Shown piece after piece: positions 5,533-8,199 of a stretch of 8,199 bases of DNA (positions are counted from its first letter, which is position 1; each line of letters starts with the position of its first letter). The notes below the pieces were generated by a model. That model was not told the origin of the DNA. It ran no database searches and saw nothing but the letters and a program-made list of their open reading frames with translations. The DNA is from Oscillospiraceae bacterium. GTDB lineage: Bacteria > Bacillota > Clostridia > Oscillospirales > Oscillospiraceae. The stretch lies in assembly GCA_028705905.1 (NCBI GenBank), contig JAQWCP010000050.1, positions 1-8,199 of the forward strand, given 5' to 3'. Made by a program: the position numbers and the translations under genes.

Positions 5533-7188
5533 TTATCCTTCCGCGATTTGAATAAACCGTGAGCTGTGCGTACTCTCACTCAGACGGTGGGAAATCGACA
5601 ATACCGTCCGCCCTCTGCAGGCACATTCCAGCCCCTGCAGCACACGCTGCTCCGTTTCACTGTCCAGATTTGCGGTGATTTCATCCAGCAGCAAAATTTT
5701 AGGCTGTGCCACAATGGCCCTTGCAATAGAAAGCAGCTGAAACTGGCCCTGCGAAAAAGTGAGCTTTTCCACCGGCGTGTTGTATTGCTGATCCAATTCC
5801 AGTATGTTTTCGTGCAGCCCCACCAGCTTGGTGGCTTCTTCAATCTGCTCTTGTCCAACGGCATCGTCAAACAGCGAAATTTGTTCTGCCACGGTCCCAG
5901 CAACGGAGTGAAAGTTCTGCTCCACATATCCAAACATTTTTCTTTTTTGCGCGTCCTGAATGGCGGCGGCATCCATGCCATCCACCCATATTTTCCCTTT
6001 TTGCGGAGTGTATAGCCCAAGTATCAACTTAAAAATCGTACTTTTCCCGGCACCAGTCCTACCCACAAAAGTGACCGCTTCCCCTCGCCCAACCGAAAAG
6101 CTCCTGTTTTGCAAAACCATCGTTTTATCATCGTAGCCAAATGTTACATTGCAAAATTCCACAGCGGTTTCTTTGTTTGTGCGAGACAGCGCCTGCGTCG
6201 AGGTCTCCTGCGGAAGAGTCCGTTCTTCTTCCGATAGAAATTCGTTGATTCGTTTTACCCCCGCCACAGCAGACTGAATGTTTTGAATTTCCATACCAAT
6301 GCTCTCCAGCGGTTCAAACACCTTGCCCACATAGGCAATCATGGCAACTGCAGTGCCCACTGTGATACCGAAAAGCTGCTGCATTCCGCCGCCCAAGGCG
6401 GCCAGCACCATCATCAGAGCAATCACGCAGGAGCTGACAAAAATCACAATGGGGGAATATATGGAGTCATACACGTTAGATTTATTCAGCGCACGGTAGC
6501 TTTCCTGAATGTAAGAATCGTACTTTTCTTCCATGTACCTTTGCCGAAACAGCGTATGAATCGTGCGAATATTATGAATGGTTTCGGGCACATGATTGTT
6601 CACCTTGCTGACGGCAATACGGTTTGCCATTTGCGCTTTGAGCATACGTTTTTGAAACTGCCGGGTCATCACAAAAAGAAGCGGCGTAACGAGAAGCATC
6701 AAAATTCCAAGACCGGTGCTTTTATAAAAGATGATCACCAAAATGCTCAGCACTTTAAAACCATCGGCAACCATTCCGATGATGCCGTTTGTAAAGAGAG
6801 AATCCACCACATCCACATCATTCACAAAGCGGGAGGCGATTTGTGCGGGGGCATGTTTGGTGAAATAGTCGGCTGGAAGCCGTTTTACCTTTGCACAAAG
6901 TGCGCTGCGCAGGCCGTGCGTCATCTTCTGCCCAAACACGGTGATCATACCGCTTTGCCCAGACTCCAGCAGATCCGAAAGCGCCAGCAGACCAAAATAG
7001 CCGAGGGCCAGCGAAAGAGAAATGCCTTGCTGCAGCGCCAAACGGTTTACAATCTGTTCCAAAACAAGGGGTGGAAGCAGCGCAGCGCACACACTGGCCG
7101 CAATCAAAATCCCGGTGAAAAAAGTGATTCTTTTATTTTCACCCACCGCTTTATAAAAAACAGTGTTCAAATTATTCTTATTCTTCAT
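5533..7188 (-). CDS. ABC exporter half-transporter, subunit 2 (canonical Walker B, degenerate signature)
   Basis: The 551-residue protein has an N-terminal exporter-type membrane domain (about 20-320, several hydrophobic segments) and an ATPase domain (about 343-551). Walker A is GRTGAGKS at 376-383, Q-loop Q424, Walker B ILLLD at 498-502 with catalytic E503, and the H-loop is H534. The signature is FSQGQ (478-482) instead of LSGGQ. The ATG at 7188 is preceded by GGGAG (7202-7198) at 9 nt and overlaps the end of the upstream ABC gene by 11 nt, so the two are coupled. The open frame extends to 7284, but that extension lies within the upstream ABC gene. It is a little short: it ends at FIQIAEG, lacking the usual tail after the H-loop. 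It probably pairs with the upstream subunit as a heterodimeric exporter of drug, lipid or peptide type. The substrate is not readable from sequence. Confidence 0.92.
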   Translation of the reverse strand: MKNKNNLNTVFYKAVGENKRITFFTGILIAASVCAALLPPLVLEQIVNRLALQQGISLSLALGYFGLLALSDLLESGQSGMITVFGQKMTHGLRSALCAKVKRLPADYFTKHAPAQIASRFVNDVDVVDSLFTNGIIGMVADGFKVLSILVIIFYKSTGLGILMLLVTPLLFVMTRQFQKRMLKAQMANRIAVSKVNNHVPETIHNIRTIHTLFRQRYMEEKYDSYIQESYRALNKSNVYDSIYSPIVIFVSSCVIALMMVLAALGGGMQQLFGITVGTAVAMIAYVGKVFEPLESIGMEIQNIQSAVAGVKRINEFLSEEERTLPQETSTQALSRTNKETAVEFCNVTFGYDDKTMVLQNRSFSVGRGEAVTFVGRTGAGKSTIFKLILGLYTPQKGKIWVDGMDAAAIQDAQKRKMFGYVEQNFHSVAGTVAEQISLFDDAVGQEQIEEATKLVGLHENILELDQQYNTPVEKLTFSQGQFQLLSIARAIVAQPKILLLDEITANLDSETEQRVLQGLECACRGRTVLSISHRLSESTHSSRFIQIAEG

Positions 7189-8197
7189 GGCTTGTATCTC
7201 CCGCTGTCTGAATTTGATACAGTGCCCGATAAGTACTGTTTTCCCGCAGCAGCTCAGAATGTGTCGAAAAGACACCGGTTCCATTCTCTAAAAAAAGCAC
7301 AGAATCCAGCTGTGGAAACAGCCGCAAGCGATGGGAAATCAGGATAACGATGCGATTTGCTGCCAGCAGACGCAGGTTTTCAAAAATCTGCTGCTCTGTC
7401 TTCTGATCCACGGCAGAAAACGGATCATCCAAAATCAAGATTTGCCTTGCGTGATAGCAGGTGCGTGCCAGAGCAACACGCGCCTGTTGACCCCCGGACA
7501 GGCCCGCACCGCCGCTGCCGACAGGGGTAGCTGCTCCCTGGGGCATTTTACAAAGTTCCTCAGTCAGGCACACGGTTTGCAGACAAAAAGCGGTTTCATT
7601 GGTTTCCCCCAGACAAATGTTTTCCTCGATGCTCTCGGTCATAAGTTCCGGGTCATGACCCAAATAGGACAGCAGCCGACTGCGCTCGTATAAGCTCAGC
7701 GTGCGCAGCTCTTGCCCGTTTACCATGATACTGCCTTCGTAGGGCAGTTCCCCCAGCAGCGCTCTGCCCAGCATAGATTTTCCGCTGGCAACTGCTCCGG
7801 TAACGCCGATCATCTGTCCGGCCTGTGCGGAAAAAGAAAGGTCATGCAGTACCTGCGGCCCATTTCCCCAGCGCAGGGATAAGCTTTTCACTTCGACGGA
7901 TGCTTTGACTGAAAAATCCTGCTTTGTCAGGGTTGGCTGCTCCACATACTCTTTCATCAGCGGCTTGATTCTTGCCCATGAAACGCGAGCTTTTTGCACA
8001 GAATTAAACAGCTTGGCCGTTTTTGAGGATTTAAGCGCCATCTTGGCAAAGCAGGATAAAAAAGTGGTGAACGCGGCGATGTTCCAACTGCTCCAGCCTG
8101 TGCCTACCACATTTTTAGCCCCCAGATACAGGACAAATACCACACCACACATAGAAATAATGTGATACAGTGGCTGCATGGTGTTTTCCCAAAAATG
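7178..8197 (-). CDS. ABC exporter subunit 1, partial (degenerate Walker B), runs off the window
   Basis: 339 residues of the C-terminal part are visible, and the frame is open to the window edge. The ATG at 8179 is an internal Met, since the preceding codons (HFWENT) fit an exporter membrane domain. The last membrane segments (around CGVVFVLYLGAKNV) are followed by an ATPase domain. Numbered from the Met at 8179, Walker A is GAVASGKS at 128-135, the signature LSGGQ is at 227-231, Walker B ILILD is at 247-251 and the H-loop is H283. The catalytic Glu is replaced by D252 (LDDPFSAVD), and the Q-loop position appears to be H175 (LGHDPEL). Such Asp-for-Glu changes mark the inactive site of heterodimeric ABC exporters (LmrCD/BmrCD/TM287-288 type). 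It is the first visible gene of the cluster, so the main operon promoter is probably outside the window. The substrate is unknown. Confidence 0.92.
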   Translation of the reverse strand, partial: HFWENTMQPLYHIISMCGVVFVLYLGAKNVVGTGWSSWNIAAFTTFLSCFAKMALKSSKTAKLFNSVQKARVSWARIKPLMKEYVEQPTLTKQDFSVKASVEVKSLSLRWGNGPQVLHDLSFSAQAGQMIGVTGAVASGKSMLGRALLGELPYEGSIMVNGQELRTLSLYERSRLLSYLGHDPELMTESIEENICLGETNETAFCLQTVCLTEELCKMPQGAATPVGSGGAGLSGGQQARVALARTCYHARQILILDDPFSAVDQKTEQQIFENLRLLAANRIVILISHRLRLFPQLDSVLFLENGTGVFSTHSELLRENSTYRALYQIQTAGDTSHEE

Positions 8198-8199
8198 AG

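Noticed and set aside
5421..5579. Longer N-terminus for the secreted protein (start at 5579)
   Set aside because: It overlaps the ABC gene, puts 53 residues before an evident signal peptide, and ignores the strong GGAGG site before 5420.
7189..7284. Longer N-terminus for ABC subunit 2 (start at 7284)
   Set aside because: The extra 32 residues fall within the upstream ABC coding sequence and look unlike an exporter N-terminus; the ATG at 7188 has a proper site.
6283..7347. Long plus-strand open frame (354 codons) opposite the ABC genes
   Set aside because: Its His-, Asn- and Gln-rich text is typical of the antisense of a coding frame, and it lies over conserved ABC motifs on the other strand.
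1..8199. CRISPR array, tRNA or rRNA genes, transposase-type insertion sequences
   Set aside because: I saw no regularly spaced repeats, no tRNA-like cloverleaf or rRNA motifs, and no transposase; the only mobile element is the intron.

Overview
The window looks like an accessory region of an anaerobic gut Firmicute (class Clostridia). It appears to lie inside or beside an integrative conjugative element (ICE). Reasons: the first gene fragment reads like a small membrane protein from clostridial conjugation modules; the ribosome binding sites are strong Gram-positive ones (GGAGG type); and an OmpR-type two-component system sits next to an ABC exporter, a typical Firmicutes arrangement. Species cannot be named from the sequence, and family names are from recognition, not a search.

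Left part (1-2752, + strand): the 3' end of the conjugation-type gene is split by a complete group II intron at 126-2645 (2520 nt). The intron has a GTGCGCCC 5' end, an EBS1/IBS1 pairing, a full-length LtrA-like reverse transcriptase/maturase/HNH endonuclease (725-2542) in domain IV, and a textbook domain V (2551-2584) and domain VI. Joining base 125 to base 2646 restores one open frame through the junction to a TAA at 2750-2752. A 14-bp perfect inverted repeat (2759-2793) follows and probably terminates transcription from both sides.

Right part (2847-8199, - strand): one co-directional cluster, read from right to left. It starts with the C-terminal part of an ABC exporter subunit that runs off the window. 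A second ABC half-transporter overlaps it by 11 nt. Next come a small secreted protein with two Asp-box repeats, an OmpR/PhoB response regulator and a sensor histidine kinase. The two ABC subunits carry complementary defects (Asp for the catalytic Glu in one, FSQGQ for the LSGGQ signature in the other), as expected of an asymmetric heterodimer with one working ATP site.

How it may work (inference): the kinase senses an extracellular signal through a domain of about 135 residues and phosphorylates the regulator. The regulator probably controls the exporter and the secreted protein, possibly through a promoter at about 5469-5517. The Asp-box protein would act outside the membrane beside the exporter; its function is unknown. 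This five-gene module is the best candidate here for an incompletely described system, and the intron-split conjugation gene is the best supported unusual structure.
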